64,000 nucleotides of DNA from Botrytis cinerea B05.10 (GCF_000143535.2 NC_037311.1:3038001-3102000), one strand, 5' to 3'. Counted from the stretch's first letter, positions 25,482 through 37,017 are shown. Numbers and translations are program-made. The notes: generated from the letters alone by a model not told the origin.

Positions 25482-25807
25482 GATGAGGCGTGAGTCACAA
25501 TAACGTGAAAGCTACTTGAAAGGATAAACAGTGATTTCAAGAGCTCTTGGAATAATGTGCAATTTCTGCGCTCAATTGTCGTTGTTCTGCAAATGCGATT
25601 GTTAAGTAAGTTTCTTGACGTTGCCAGAATTTCTATCTGATGTCGCTTTCCTCGAATCTCGAAATGCTTTGACCAGCGGTGGCGCTAAGCGTCTTAAAGT
25701 TTAGCGTAATAGTAGCGCTACGGTTCTCGACTCTCACTCGCTTCACATATAGAATGTTTTCTGTAGACCGGACGTGATCATGAAAGAACCTAGTACAACA
25801 ATCTACA
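25482..25807. promoter_or_regulatory. bidirectional promoter HAD_SAK/DUF167
   Basis: 326 bp. Holds the perfect 10-bp palindrome GTAGCGCTAC at 25712-25721 and, just before it, CGCTAA (about 25683-25688) facing TTAGCG (about 25701-25706). No known factor can be named. Confidence 0.45.
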
Positions 25808-26287
25808 ATGGCCTCTATAATTCCAACAATGAAGTGTACTGCAGGCGGTTTTCTCAAGATAGTTAAACAAACGATCCATTTAAGCTGTCACGTTAAACCC
25901 AACTCCAGCGCATCAAGAGTAGGTGTGAAAGCCTTCTCAGATACATCTTCCTCGATCGAGGTATGCGTCGCCCAGCCAGCACGGGACAATGAAGCAAATA
26001 AAGGAGTTGTTGAAGTTCTGAGTCATGTATGAATTCATTTTTGTTACTGGTTCTATTTCTGCTAATATACTTTATACAATATGATTATTGAAAGGTATCC
26101 TAACAGTATGTAGATATTGAAATGCCCAAAGACCGACCTAGAAGTCATTCGTGGGAAGACATCGAAGAATAAGATTATTGCGTACAAAGGTATAGAGGAC
26201 TTGTTGGCAAATGATTCTCTAGCTGAATTGACTTTGGAAGGGGTTAGACAACGCTTGCAGATGGCAAGTAGGACTGCGGAGCCTTGA
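25808..26287 (+). CDS. DUF167 (YggU/UPF0235) family protein
   Basis: Two exons, 25808-26026 and 26114-26287, giving 130 residues. The intron has GTATGA, a CTAAC branch point at about 26099-26103 and acceptor TAG. Conserved DUF167 features are present: TIHLSCHVKPNSSASRVGVKAF, VCVAQPARDNEANKGVVEVL and IRGKTSKNKII. This is the V-x-P-x-A...A-N-K...G-x-x-S-R/K-x-K pattern of bacterial YggU and human C15orf40. The fold is known but no biochemical role is established. Length and order of blocks are normal for the family. Confidence 0.88.
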
Positions 26288-28049
26288 TAGATTAGGCGTA
26301 TTTGGGGACTTGCTTTTGCGATCAGTAAACACCCAATCTACATTCTTCCATATAACATTTGTTGAGATCCGGCAATCCCCCATACAGCATTCCCGAGCTA
26401 CTTCATTTCAAAGATTCGTCTGAACCAGTTTTGCTCATCAACGTAATGAATTATACTCTTAATGTCCCTCACATTTTCGCTAGTTAGTCGAGATATGCCG
26501 GTCATCCGTTGAGGTGCTTTTTGACAGCGTGTTGCGGATCGAGGGAACAATGGCAAAGCGCGCAAACCGACCGATAGCAAGATCAGCTCCAGCTCTGTAC
26601 GCCGGCACAAGTCTTATAGTACTCCCCTGTTGGACCCTGTTGAACCCTCCGAGTCGATCTTTCGTATCATGTCCGTCATCCCGTAGGCGAAGGAAGATAC
26701 ATTGTTGGAGAAGTGATCATCGCGCAACCTGGCGCGAAAGCTCCTATGTTGTATGGACTCGGGTCTCCGGTTATTTGAACCGATACGCCAAAGTATGAGC
26801 AGATAACGGTGGTCAAGAGAACAGTGTAAAGAGAGTAGAATGTTTACCACAAACAGCAATAGCTAGCATCTGACTTCATCAAGTATCATCTTGAATGCGA
26901 GTATAATTTGAGCTTAGCAAATCAAAAATTATCACTGGAATATGATATAGGAAGGAATTCAGAACATAGTTGGGTTTGTGAGGCTGTCGAAGGAATGAAG
27001 AAGGATTCGACTAGATAAGTGAAATCAATGAACCGACACACGTGATCATGGTTGACCTCGAAGGTAGAGTCTCTATTGGAGAGTGTAGACACAATTTAAC
27101 GCAGTGATATTTTAGGTACTGGGCATCTTCTGTGGCGCACGACACATGTAGTTATCGCTGAAAAAAAACAAGAACGAAAATTCCACTAAAGCGGAAAGAC
27201 TAGGGTTTCGCGCTGAGTCTGTATCCTCCACACTCCCATTCATCAACCAAAGATGGGGTACTGAATAGACGATGTATGCACGCTTGTTAAACTTTGGAAA
27301 GGATCATCACTGGATGTTATTGGAGTACAAGTAGGATTCTGGTTGAGATGTACTCGTATTGGCTTGAAGGTTCCTCAATCGCTCTCGTGAACCCGAATAG
27401 ATTATATTCCGAGAATCAAAAGAAAGAAGAAGATGCCGAGTAACCCAGGTCAACATCTCTTCCATCAGCGGCGTGCATCCATGTTCGAACGGTAGGGAAA
27501 GTTCTGCGAATCAAGAAAAATGTGTATACAGTGTGATACAATGTCCAGGTAGTTGTACTTTACTGCGTACAGTAACATCAATAGCCAAGACATAGAGTTC
27601 ATGGGGGTCCTGTAGGTTAAGCAAGCCACAAAGCATGACAAGATGATTCTGCTTTTTTCGATCAGTGGATCCCTCTCATGCGTCAGTAGTTTGATATGCG
27701 CGCCGGTTAAGTATGGAGACACCACAGAAGATCCTTTCTTTTTTGTTTCTTTTGGATAAATCCGATAAGATTTAACAGAATCAAGGTGGAGGGGTGGATG
27801 GGATGTCAGTGGATATCCCGAGATAAAAATCCTTTTGAGAAGCCGATATCCGACCTTTTTTGGGTGTGGAGACTTTGGAGGTTTTGTAGCCTTATTAAAT
27901 TCACATAAAATATTGTAAAAGATCTTGAGAGAAGGAATTGAGTTCTTACTCAAATGAATGATTATGAAGCGGGTGAACTAAGCTCGTTTTAAGGATATGT
28001 TCATCCAGTATGTATCGTCTAATCGCGTCCAAGGTAGAAAATTGGTGAT

Positions 28050-28170
28050 GATTGAGTAGATAGTAGTCGTAGATAGTGAGCAGTAGGTGATGAGTAGTAA
28101 GTAGTGTGTAGTAAGTAGTGATTAGTGGTTGGTGAGTGATGAATAGTGAGTAGTAATAGTAAGTAGTAAG
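28050..28170. repeat. degenerate AGTAGT/GTAGT repeat tract
   Basis: About 120 bp made of imperfect AGTAGT, AGTGAGT and GTAAGTAGT units, with strong purine bias on the plus strand. Looks like a decayed microsatellite. Confidence 0.65.
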
Positions 28171-29357
28171 CCGCATAATTCTCATGATTCTCATGTTAGC
28201 TCATTCGTATTACATACGGAATATGTGTTTAAATAGACATATACTCCTTTCTATACTCTGTATACGAATCTCAACGCGTCTTCGTCTTTCTCAACCCTTA
28301 GCTTAGCAACATAAAAGTATACACAGTACACGCAACTGTGCAGTGTCAGCATGTTTCGTATGCATAAAGGGTAACTGGACTGGACACTGATGGCATGTGA
28401 CCGTAACCCCTCGGCTGTGGCTACCACTGCGTCATTCCCAGCTCTTTGGCACACAGCTCGTAGCTGAAAAGTGGAAACTCTTCTTCTTTGACTGATAAAT
28501 CGGAGAACAAGCAAGACCAAGAGGGGAAGAACTCGAAACGTCTGATCGATTGCCATTGTTACTGTACTCTATTTAGGTTGCGAACGTATATTGAAAGGAG
28601 ATAAAGGGGAAGGATATAGCCATCTATAGCATTTTTCAGTACATGTACCCAAAAGTCTGTTGTTCATGCGATGAGATTGGTTCAACGTATGAAAGAAAGC
28701 ATCTCCGGGATCAAAAGATGAAGTTCTTTCAAATGAACAAGATACTCAGTCTCTGATTGGCTGGAAAAGAATTTCTGTCAGAAAATCCAAACGAATGTGG
28801 TGATAAATTACGAAGTATAATGCTTGAGTGAGTGAGTGACGATCAATTGCCACAACACACAGCATCTTACCTGCACATGCTCGGTTCGAGGAACACACTA
28901 CTTCGTAAAGTAGCATGGTTCATGACAAGAAGAGAAGGGAGGAGGAGTTCATCTATCAGACAACAGGTTATCCATTATAAATAACACTCGAGGGTGCTCC
29001 GTACGCCCACTCATCACCTGCACAGTACGATGTGGTACTTGGCTTGTGGCTCAAAAGTGCAAAGGTGGCATGTGCTTTTCTCTCGGTACGAGCCCCTTCA
29101 TCAAAGCTTTTATGATTCAATCCTCTGTACTGACTGGTACATTACATCGTCGAAGACTTTTCAACATTTAACAACACATCAAGTGGAGAGATACGGAGTG
29201 TCTGGTCGCCAATTACACATTAGATCAATGAGCGAGGGAGTCCTACATGATCACACCCTTTTCTCTTCAAGTCAATCCTGATTCCAATGGTTTTTCTCTC
29301 TCTTTCGATGGATGGTACATATCCATACCTACTAGGTTGTTGTACCGATACCCAGGT

Positions 29358-29383
29358 AGATGCAGATGCAGATGCAGATGCAG
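29358..29383. repeat. hexanucleotide repeat AGATGC, 4.3 copies
   Basis: Perfect tandem AGATGC units, followed at once by repeated TAATATG and TATCTG words. Confidence 0.75.
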
Positions 29384-30274
29384 TGATATGTAATATGTAA
29401 TATGTATCTGCTATGTATCTGTCTAATGAAAATCACACCTTATAACTTACAACAACCTACTTACCACTTGCCAATATTACTCCGTATATTCAAGGTTCAA
29501 GGTTTTTATCATTATCCTTCCAATGCGTAAAATTTAAAATCTTAATACTCTCGGGGACCTCTTCCGAAAGATCAATAAATTAATAAGAGGTGGTCCCTTA
29601 TTCAAATACTCAAATGTTCACGCCGCCTTTCACCCTTTCCTCGACATCTAATTCGTGTTTTAAGCTCGAGTCCCCTCTCTCTCGATGACTCTTGGTGTTT
29701 TTTCTCCTTCGCCTTCATCCATGTACATTTTTTCTCATTGCGGGCTACTTGAAAATTTAGAGCTTGACCTGTCCAATGATATTCAGGGTTCATTGCATGG
29801 AACATTGGAAAGTTTTCATCGGCAAATAAAAGAATAAGGTACAGGAGTACAACACAGCACAGACAGAGGGAAAGGCAAGAAGAAAAAGTGATGAGTGACC
29901 CTGAGCGAGTAAGTGACTCGAGTATAATCCATGATAATGCAGATAGATAGATAGAATACTCCATACACATCTCATCAAACGCTTCCAACACACCCCTAGT
30001 ACACCCACCGTCGGCCAAGATAGTATTAGTCCATCTAATATAGGCAAGGTCTCCTTCCCAGCGAAGACTAGCATGATTTAAATCACATCTTAAACTTTTT
30101 AAACTTTCAAAAGGAATCTCCACTTCACAAGGATTAAACTTGATATTTTTGCTAATGGTGCGAAGTTGTTTCCTAGTATCTATCGTGGTTTATTAGATTA
30201 TAGTAACAGGACTTTGGATTTTGGATTTTAGACTCTGAACTCTGAACTTTGAACTTAACGTTGAACTCTACCTA

Positions 30275-30362
30275 CTCGCCTGTTCGCCTGCTCGCCTGCT
30301 CGCCTACCCTTCTCCTACTCTTCTACCCTTCTACCCTTCTACCCTCCTACCCTCCTACCCTA
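30275..30362. repeat. pyrimidine-rich minisatellites upstream of SKN7
   Basis: CTCGCCTG-type octamers (four imperfect copies) run directly into CTTCTACCC/CTCCTACCC nonamers. The plus strand is almost purine-poor across the tract. Confidence 0.7.
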
Positions 30363-30621
30363 CGACTTCCGTGCTGTATCATTCATTTTATATCATTTGG
30401 CACCAGCCGCACTACCCTTTCTCTCATCTCACCTCGTACCATACTATATACACCTCACACTTATTAGAAACTATAATGTCACACTTAATTTGAGCAGAAG
30501 AAGAAAAGAGAGAGAAGAAGAAAAGGGCAGCCGCACCAAGATATACGCATCAAACCTTCTTTCTTCCTCCATCCTTCCTTCTCTTGTTCCTCGAGTTCTA
30601 GATCTGCAAGCTTTTAATAGA

Positions 30622-30642
30622 ACCACACACGCACACATACAG

Positions 30643-30687
<45 letters not shown>
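30622..30687. repeat. CA / CATACA microsatellite
   Basis: ACACATAC units followed by a pure CA run of about eight repeats. It lies 530-600 bp before the SKN7 ATG and may be inside its 5' UTR. Confidence 0.75.
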
Positions 30688-31216
30688 GCCAGACCTCTTG
30701 AGATCTAGAAAATCTTCCCGTTCTAGATTGCTTGCTTGTGTCCCTTCCATATCATCCATCCATCTATTCCATCTATTCCATCTATTTCTGTTCTTGTAAG
30801 TCGTTATCCATAATCCGATCAACACCTTACACCCCCGGAGAAACATCATCGTTTATCACCCATATCACCTTATCACCCATATCATCATTCAATCTCGTTT
30901 CTCCAAATGATCCTCCGGGATTCTCCAAAAATGACTTCCCGTTAACCGTGTGTGTTGGCCTACAGCTTTTATTATACTTTAACACCTTTTAAGGCATTCT
31001 TTTTATTTTTTCGACCGACACGACGGCCCGTGCATCTAGAAAAAGGTCATTTGTACTACTGGGTACCTGGAACCATCGTCCCTTTTTTATATACTCCCGT
31101 CTCGATCTATATAGAGGTTATCCTCGCCCACATCGTCGTCGACACACCAGGTTACTCAGGGGGAAGGGAACAATCTCGTGTGATATTCCTGTCATCGGAC
31201 AGGTTCCCGCGCAAAC

Positions 31217-33555
31217 ATGATGGAGAAGGGTGGAGATATGGCTGGTCCTTCCGCCAACAATTCCAGCGATTTTGTAAGCATACACACACAGCATACTTGT
31301 ACCTTTTCGCGACGTGATGGCGCAAATATCGAGATCTCTTCGCTGACTGATGTATCTTTCACAGGTCCGAAAATTATACAAGTAAGAAAATATCTCGTCC
31401 GGTCTGATTGGACGATTATTCATGCGACAAACCGCTAATTCTGCTAAAACTTTAGAATGCTCGAAGACCCAACATATGAAAGTATAGTACGGTGGGGTGA
31501 AGCAGGAGAGAGCTTTGTGGTTCTTGAAGTATGTCTTCACATGGGGAACATGAATCTTGGTCCGTTATATTAATATGAAGATGTAGAACGAGAAATTCAC
31601 CAAACAAATCCTGCCGAAGCACTTCAAACACAGCAACTTTGCTAGTTTCGTTAGACAGCTGAACAAATATGATTTCCACAAGGTCCGACAGAACAACGAG
31701 GATAACACACAATCTCCTTATGGGCAAAATGTGCGTGGCATTTCTAAACTATACAAGGCGTCGAACTAATTTATATTCAGGCTTGGGAATTCAAACATCC
31801 CGAATTTCAAGCGAACAAAAAGGACTCACTAGATAACATCAGACGAAAGGCACCAGCTCCGAGAAAGGTTGCTCAGAGTAATGAAGAAACGTATCCGGCT
31901 CACGCCCAACAGCAAATGGATCTTCTTGGTAATCAACTCGCCGCCACTCAACAACAGTTACAGGGCCTATCTCGAAGTTACCAGGATTTAGCACAACTTA
32001 ACATAATGCTACTACAGCAAGTTGTCGATGCTCAAAAGTTCATCAAAAACCACGAAGGAGTTATGCATGGCCTCGTCGGACATTTATTTAGCCAGGACGC
32101 GCAACGAAGAAATGGTCGGGCTCCTGGACTGTCGAATGGTGCTGGACCCAACATGCTCGGTCGACCTACGGAAGATGGCCATCCGTCAACTCCATTGCTT
32201 CAAGCCCGAAGTCTTCTTGGGCAACTATCGGCCGAGAATTTCCCTAGCAAAGAATTGGAACAAATGAGTCACGATTATCATTTACGACAAGATTACTCAA
32301 CTCCCCCAAATGATCCAGGAGGACTGGTTTCTATGCCTCCGATTTCAGAGTCAGTGACTGCCCCATCAGCAGGCTATTCTATGGACAAATCAGAATTGGA
32401 TAATTTGGTCTATCCTGTTGGTGCTATAGTCGGTATTGATCCAATCGATCAACAGCACGTCAATAACATTCCATACGCGCTCCCCCCTCAAGGATTGATG
32501 CCAAGGGATAGTATGCCCCCTGCCGAGCTGATGCCCCAACCTCCTCGTGCACCCGGTCCGCGCAAGAAGGGTATGGTCTCGATTTGGGGCGAACGGAAGC
32601 CTAGGATTTTGCTGGTTGAGGATGATCAGGTGTGCGCACGAATTGGAACTAAATTTCTGGAATCATTTGAATGTGGAGTTGATATAGCAGTAAGTTTCTA
32701 CCTCTTTTGTGCTCTTTGCTGTGCATTCAAAGCTCACTCTCAATAGCGCGATGGCCTTGAGGCAGTAAGCAAAATCAACCTTGGTGCAGAGAATCATTTC
32801 GATCTCATTTTGATGGATATTATTATGCCGCACCTTGATGGTGTGTCTGCGACTGTTTGCATACGAGAAATACGTGCAAATATTCCTATCATTGCAATGA
32901 CGTCAAACATTCGAACTGATGACATTGAAATGTACTTCCGTTACGGTTAGTCACATCACATCACGCACACACACACACACATTTTCTCCTTCCAATACTG
33001 ACTTGACTAGGTATGAATGATGTCTTACCCAAACCTTTCACGAAAGAAGGTATGATGAAAGCACTTGAGAAACACCTGGCCCATTTCAGAAAGGATGCGC
33101 CTTCAATCGGTTTCTCAAGCCCCGGACCGATGTCACATCCGGGTGGATTTGTTACCCCAACTCAATCGCAGTCTCACCCTCCATTGGGTTTAAACATGGG
33201 TCAATTAACTGCCACCCAGTCCATAGTAGATGATACAGCTTCTGGAAAGTCACCGCAAACAGCTACATCTTGGCAGTCGCCAATTCAATTGCCAGGGGGG
33301 TCTCCTGTTGTAACCTCGGCCCCAGGTAGCTATATGCAGCCTACTAATGGCATGAGAGACCCATCATATTCTGTGACCCCAACCCACCCTCATTCTCAAT
33401 CTGGTTTCGCTCCGCCTCTATCCGGTTTAGGTAACCAGAGACCTCCACATAGGAGAGGCATATCCGATATAAGTGGTGCCAGTACCCCGGATGGCAATTC
33501 TGATCAAAAACGCCAGAGAATGTATGCCCCGCCTGGAAACTACCAGCAAGGCTGA
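31217..33555 (+). CDS. SKN7: SKN7 response-regulator transcription factor
   Basis: Seven exons: 31217-31273, 31365-31381, 31456-31528, 31587-31730, 31781-32689, 32747-32945 and 33011-33555, giving 647 residues. Residues about 18-120 form an HSF-type DNA-binding domain ([48 protein letters not shown]). A coiled coil follows (about 165-205), then a receiver domain from 372 (RILLVEDDQ). It has the acidic pair Asp378/Asp379, phospho-acceptor Asp424 in LILMDIIMP and Lys474 in LPKPF. The tail is Pro/Ser/Gln-rich. Skn7 takes phosphate from the Sln1-type histidine kinase/Ypd1 relay and controls oxidative and cell-wall stress genes in the nucleus. All catalytic receiver residues are present. Exon 2 is only 17 nt; phases and the encoded VRKLYK require it. 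Confidence 0.95.
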
Positions 33556-34764
33556 AATCCCCTCCCCAACTGCCGACATTTATTTTCAAGAAGACGAGCC
33601 ACTTGATTCCAGAAATCTTGTTGTTCGATCAAGCAAGAATAACCCAAGCTACATGATTTGGTTACTGTTGAGGACCTTGACTTACCTCCTTCAGTCCCAT
33701 AATCTTCTGTTAGATATCTTTCCTACAGATCAATTCTCAAAGATTATGCACTCCATCGCTATTGACTCGATTGGTCTTTAATTTGTATATTTTTCTCAGT
33801 CCCTGATTCAGATTTAATTATCTAATCGCTGCCGGACAAACTTTTTGGACATTAAAAGCTCAGATAGAAGCTTCTTTTATATTTCTTTCGCAGACAGGAC
33901 TGTCTGACGAGAACAAAAACGGGTGAGCCATGAAGGCATCTCGGTGCTTGTTAAATGATAGAAAACTTAGATGCGAATCATGGCATGGTTTGGTCTGGAA
34001 TCGGATGGGACAGGATGGGGCGTTTATACGGACGAGCGAGTAGCCGGGAAATGGGAAAGGCCGACTAATGTCTGATTCAATGTTGAAGTGATCTAACTCG
34101 CCACTTTGATCCGCAGAATTGACAGATTGAAAACATGAGTTTAGCCATTTCGCTAGAATTGTTGACGGTCGAAAACTATTCATAGGTTTTTAGGTTGATA
34201 AAATATAAAAAAATTGAATACCCCAATTGAGATTTTTGTGAGATATGAAAATGATGGACGTGAAGGGATAGAGCTGACCTTTATATACACTTGGTTAATG
34301 ATAAGAAATCTAGATCGTCAGCCCACCTGGAGGTCTAGATTCTTAGAGACTCATGATCTTATATGCAGTGAGCCTTCAAGGAAGCGAGGCACAAGAACGA
34401 GGCACGAGACGAGGCAGAAGACGAGGCTGAGAATGAAATGCGGGAAAATGAGTACGGAAGGCTACAACCCCACCAAATGTTAAAAAAAAACTAATGAGTA
34501 AGCTAATGAATGGAAAGGCTGTGAATGAGTCAACCAAGCAGCGAATTATTCTACCCCTCGGTTTTCAATTCCTTTTGGCCTTATTATATCTTCTCAATCC
34601 AACCTCAAACGATTATTGAAATTTAGAACATAGTTTTATACAAGGGGCTGGATTGTTGTTATGGTTTTATCCCTCTATGAAATATAAAAGCTGAAATACT
34701 ATCTATTCATTCCGCACATAAAGAGAGCTTTTTCCTTCCTGAAGAGATACACAAGCAAACGAAT
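33556..34764. other. SKN7 3' region and eIF2B-epsilon promoter
   Basis: 1.2 kb, no supported gene. AATCTAGA at 34307-34314 faces TCTAGATT at 34334-34341. A 12-bp minisatellite follows at 34384-34432. A TATA-like AATATAAAAG lies near 34680, about 85 bp before the GCD6 ATG. Confidence 0.55.
34384..34432. repeat. 12-bp minisatellite, four copies
   Basis: Units starting GCGAGGC or ACGAGGC at 34384, 34397, 34409 and 34421. The first unit is 13 bp and the next three are 12 bp. Confidence 0.7.
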
Positions 34765-37017
34765 ATGGCACAATCGGCAAAGTCCACCAAGAACATGGGC
34801 GGGGCTGGAGGAAAGGGAGCACAAGGAGGTGCTTCCAAGGGCAAAAAGGGTGCTGCTGCAGGGGGAGGAGGAAAGAAAGAAGATGAGAGAGATGAGACAT
34901 TGCAAGCTGTGGTACTGGCCGATTCCTTCGAGACGAGGTTTAACCCTTTTACATTGAACACACCAAGATGTCTGTTACCTCTAGCCAATACGCCTCTCAT
35001 CGAATACACACTCGAATTTCTCGCCATGTCCGGTGTCGCGGATATCTATATATACTGTGGTGCACACACCGAAGCTGTAGAAGAGTACCTTCAAAATTCC
35101 AAATGGGATCCACGAACTTCGCCCTCGTCACCTTTCAGCAAACTCATGATTGTTAAAACTACGGCTCACTCGGTTGGAGATGCGATGCGGGATTTGGACG
35201 CGCGAAATTGGATTACGGGCGATTTTCTACTGGTTCATGGGGACTTGGTCTCGAATTTACCGATTGATGCCGCGCTGGCTGCACATAGAGCAAGGAGATA
35301 TGCGAATAAAAATGCTATTATGACTATGATTTTAAGATCAGCTGGATTGGAAGAGCATAGGACAAAATCGAATGGTATCACCCCGGTTTTTGTTTTGGAT
35401 CCAACGAAGAACCGATGTCTTCATTATGAAGAGATGAACCCTCTTCAATCGAATAAATATCTCAGTCTCGATCCGGATATAATTTCAGAAAACTCCGAAA
35501 TAGAGATTCGTACAGATTTTATTGATTGTGGTATCGATATTTGTACGCCGGATGTGCTAGCATTATGGGCGGAATCTTTCGACTATGAGGTTCCTAGAAG
35601 ACATTTCTTACATGGTGTATTGAAAGATTATGAATTGAATGGAAAGACTATTCATACAGAGATTGTAACAGATCATTACGCAGCTCGAGCATTTAATCTA
35701 CAAGCTTATGAAGCCATAACTAAGGATGTTCTGGGGAGATGGACTTATCCTCTTGTTCCAGATAGCAATTTAGTCGCAGGACAAACATATAAATTCCAGC
35801 GAGGCGGATTTTGCAAGGAAAATGGTGTCATACTAGCTCGGACTTGCAAGATTGGGAGAAGAACTGTATTGGGGGCAGGCACGAGTATAGGTGATGGTTC
35901 AACGATTATCAATAGTACTATTGGTAGAGGATGTCGAATCGGGAAGAATGTCACGATTAAGAATGCTTATATTTGGGATGATGTTATTGTTGGCGATGGA
36001 TCATCTGTGGAGCAGACTATAGTTGCTAATAATGTTTTGATTGGACAAAAGTGCAAGATTAGTGAAGGGTCACTTCTTTCATTTGGTGTGAGGATAGCTG
36101 ATGGAGTGGAAGTCGCTAAAGGATCACGCATTACAACCGGACAGAGAGCAAAGGATGGTTTTGAGTCAGATGACGAGACAGCAGATTCTACCCCCAGCGA
36201 TCCTAAAATCGTCGGAGAAGGCGGAGAAGGATATGAATTCATTGACGAAGAAGAATTCGAAGATGAAGAATCTAGCGCCTTTCACTCCAGTCTCATATAC
36301 TCAACCGCACATCTCAATATCTCCAGCGAATCCATCTCTACCATCTCATCCGAAATTTCAGCCGGTGAAGTCGATACTCGATCCCGTCACTCCAGTTTCG
36401 CAGGTTCTCTATCGGATGATGAACATGGACATGGAAATTCAGAATCCTTCCATCATGATGCTGTACAAGGTCTTCTTGATACATTGCGAGAGAATGGAGA
36501 TTTCGATGGTGCGAAGTTGGAATTTATGGGTTTGAGATTAAGTAATGACGCGGATGATTATCAAATTCGCAGAGCAATCGCAGCGGCTTTCACAAAATTC
36601 ATAGCGGAAGTTGTAACGGCTGGAACGAAAACAGCGGTTGAAGCAACAGTTCAGGCATTGAGTGTAGCGGGTGCACAAAAATTCTTGGAAGAGGTCGCGG
36701 TGGGAATTGAGAGAGATGAAGGGGGGATGAAAGAATTTCTCGTTTGTTTGCAGAAGGGATTGGTGGGGAAACAGAATGGAGCGCCGGTTATGGCGAGTCT
36801 GTGCCAGAAATTGTATGAGAGGGATGTATTGACTGAAGAGGCAATTTTGGGGTGGTGGGAGGAGGCGGAGAGTGGAGGGGATGGAAAGGAGGGTGGGGAT
36901 GTGGAGATGAAGAAGGTGAGGGAGAGGACGGGTGTCTTTGTTGAATGGTTGAGAGAGGCGGAGAGTGAGGAGAGTAGTGAGGAGGAAGATGAAAGTGAGG
37001 AGGAGGATAGTGATTAG
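34765..37017 (+). CDS. GCD6: translation initiation factor eIF2B subunit epsilon
   Basis: Single exon, 750 residues. A Gly/Lys/Ala-rich leader precedes the nucleotidyltransferase-like domain (QAVVLADSFETRFNPFTLNTPRCLLPLANTPLIEYTLEF in overlapping pieces, residues about 45-85). Left-handed beta-helix hexapeptide repeats follow at about 355-455 (IGRRTVLGAGTSIGDGSTI, IGRGCRIGKNVTIKNAYIW). After an acidic linker comes the C-terminal W2/HEAT domain (about 565-735) with DADDYQIRRAIAAAF, ending in a Glu/Asp-Ser run. Epsilon is the catalytic subunit of the eIF2B exchange factor that reloads eIF2 with GTP and is the target of Gcn2-dependent control. Length is close to yeast Gcd6 (712). The ATG at 34765 is well placed after a TATA-like box. 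Confidence 0.96.
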   Translation: MAQSAKSTKNMGGAGGKGAQGGASKGKKGAAAGGGGKKEDERDETLQAVVLADSFETRFNPFTLNTPRCLLPLANTPLIEYTLEFLAMSGVADIYIYCGAHTEAVEEYLQNSKWDPRTSPSSPFSKLMIVKTTAHSVGDAMRDLDARNWITGDFLLVHGDLVSNLPIDAALAAHRARRYANKNAIMTMILRSAGLEEHRTKSNGITPVFVLDPTKNRCLHYEEMNPLQSNKYLSLDPDIISENSEIEIRTDFIDCGIDICTPDVLALWAESFDYEVPRRHFLHGVLKDYELNGKTIHTEIVTDHYAARAFNLQAYEAITKDVLGRWTYPLVPDSNLVAGQTYKFQRGGFCKENGVILARTCKIGRRTVLGAGTSIGDGSTIINSTIGRGCRIGKNVTIKNAYIWDDVIVGDGSSVEQTIVANNVLIGQKCKISEGSLLSFGVRIADGVEVAKGSRITTGQRAKDGFESDDETADSTPSDPKIVGEGGEGYEFIDEEEFEDEESSAFHSSLIYSTAHLNISSESISTISSEISAGEVDTRSRHSSFAGSLSDDEHGHGNSESFHHDAVQGLLDTLRENGDFDGAKLEFMGLRLSNDADDYQIRRAIAAAFTKFIAEVVTAGTKTAVEATVQALSVAGAQKFLEEVAVGIERDEGGMKEFLVCLQKGLVGKQNGAPVMASLCQKLYERDVLTEEAILGWWEEAESGGDGKEGGDVEMKKVRERTGVFVEWLREAESEESSEEEDESEEEDSD

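Larger units (their letters stand above)
26288..31216. other. 4.9-kb gene-poor region upstream of SKN7
   Basis: The longest stretch without a supported gene. It probably includes a long SKN7 5' UTR and promoter. It is rich in simple and degenerate repeats: AGTAGT-type at about 28050-28170, an AGATGC hexamer at 29358-29383, CTCGCCTG/CTTCTACCC units at about 30275-30362, a CA-type microsatellite at about 30622-30687, and CCATCTATT units near 30768-30787. A long open frame on the minus strand (about 30190-29602) is discussed in the findings. The minus frames around 26400-26860 and 27465-27953 look non-coding. Confidence 0.55.

Noticed and set aside
26398..26859. Minus-strand frames ending RRIFEMK and NRGVL
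   Set aside because: Starts are not convincing and the two frames cannot be joined by a clear intron; no family recognised.
27465..27953. 162-codon minus-strand frame
   Set aside because: No motif or splice context, and composition like the surrounding AT-rich noncoding sequence.
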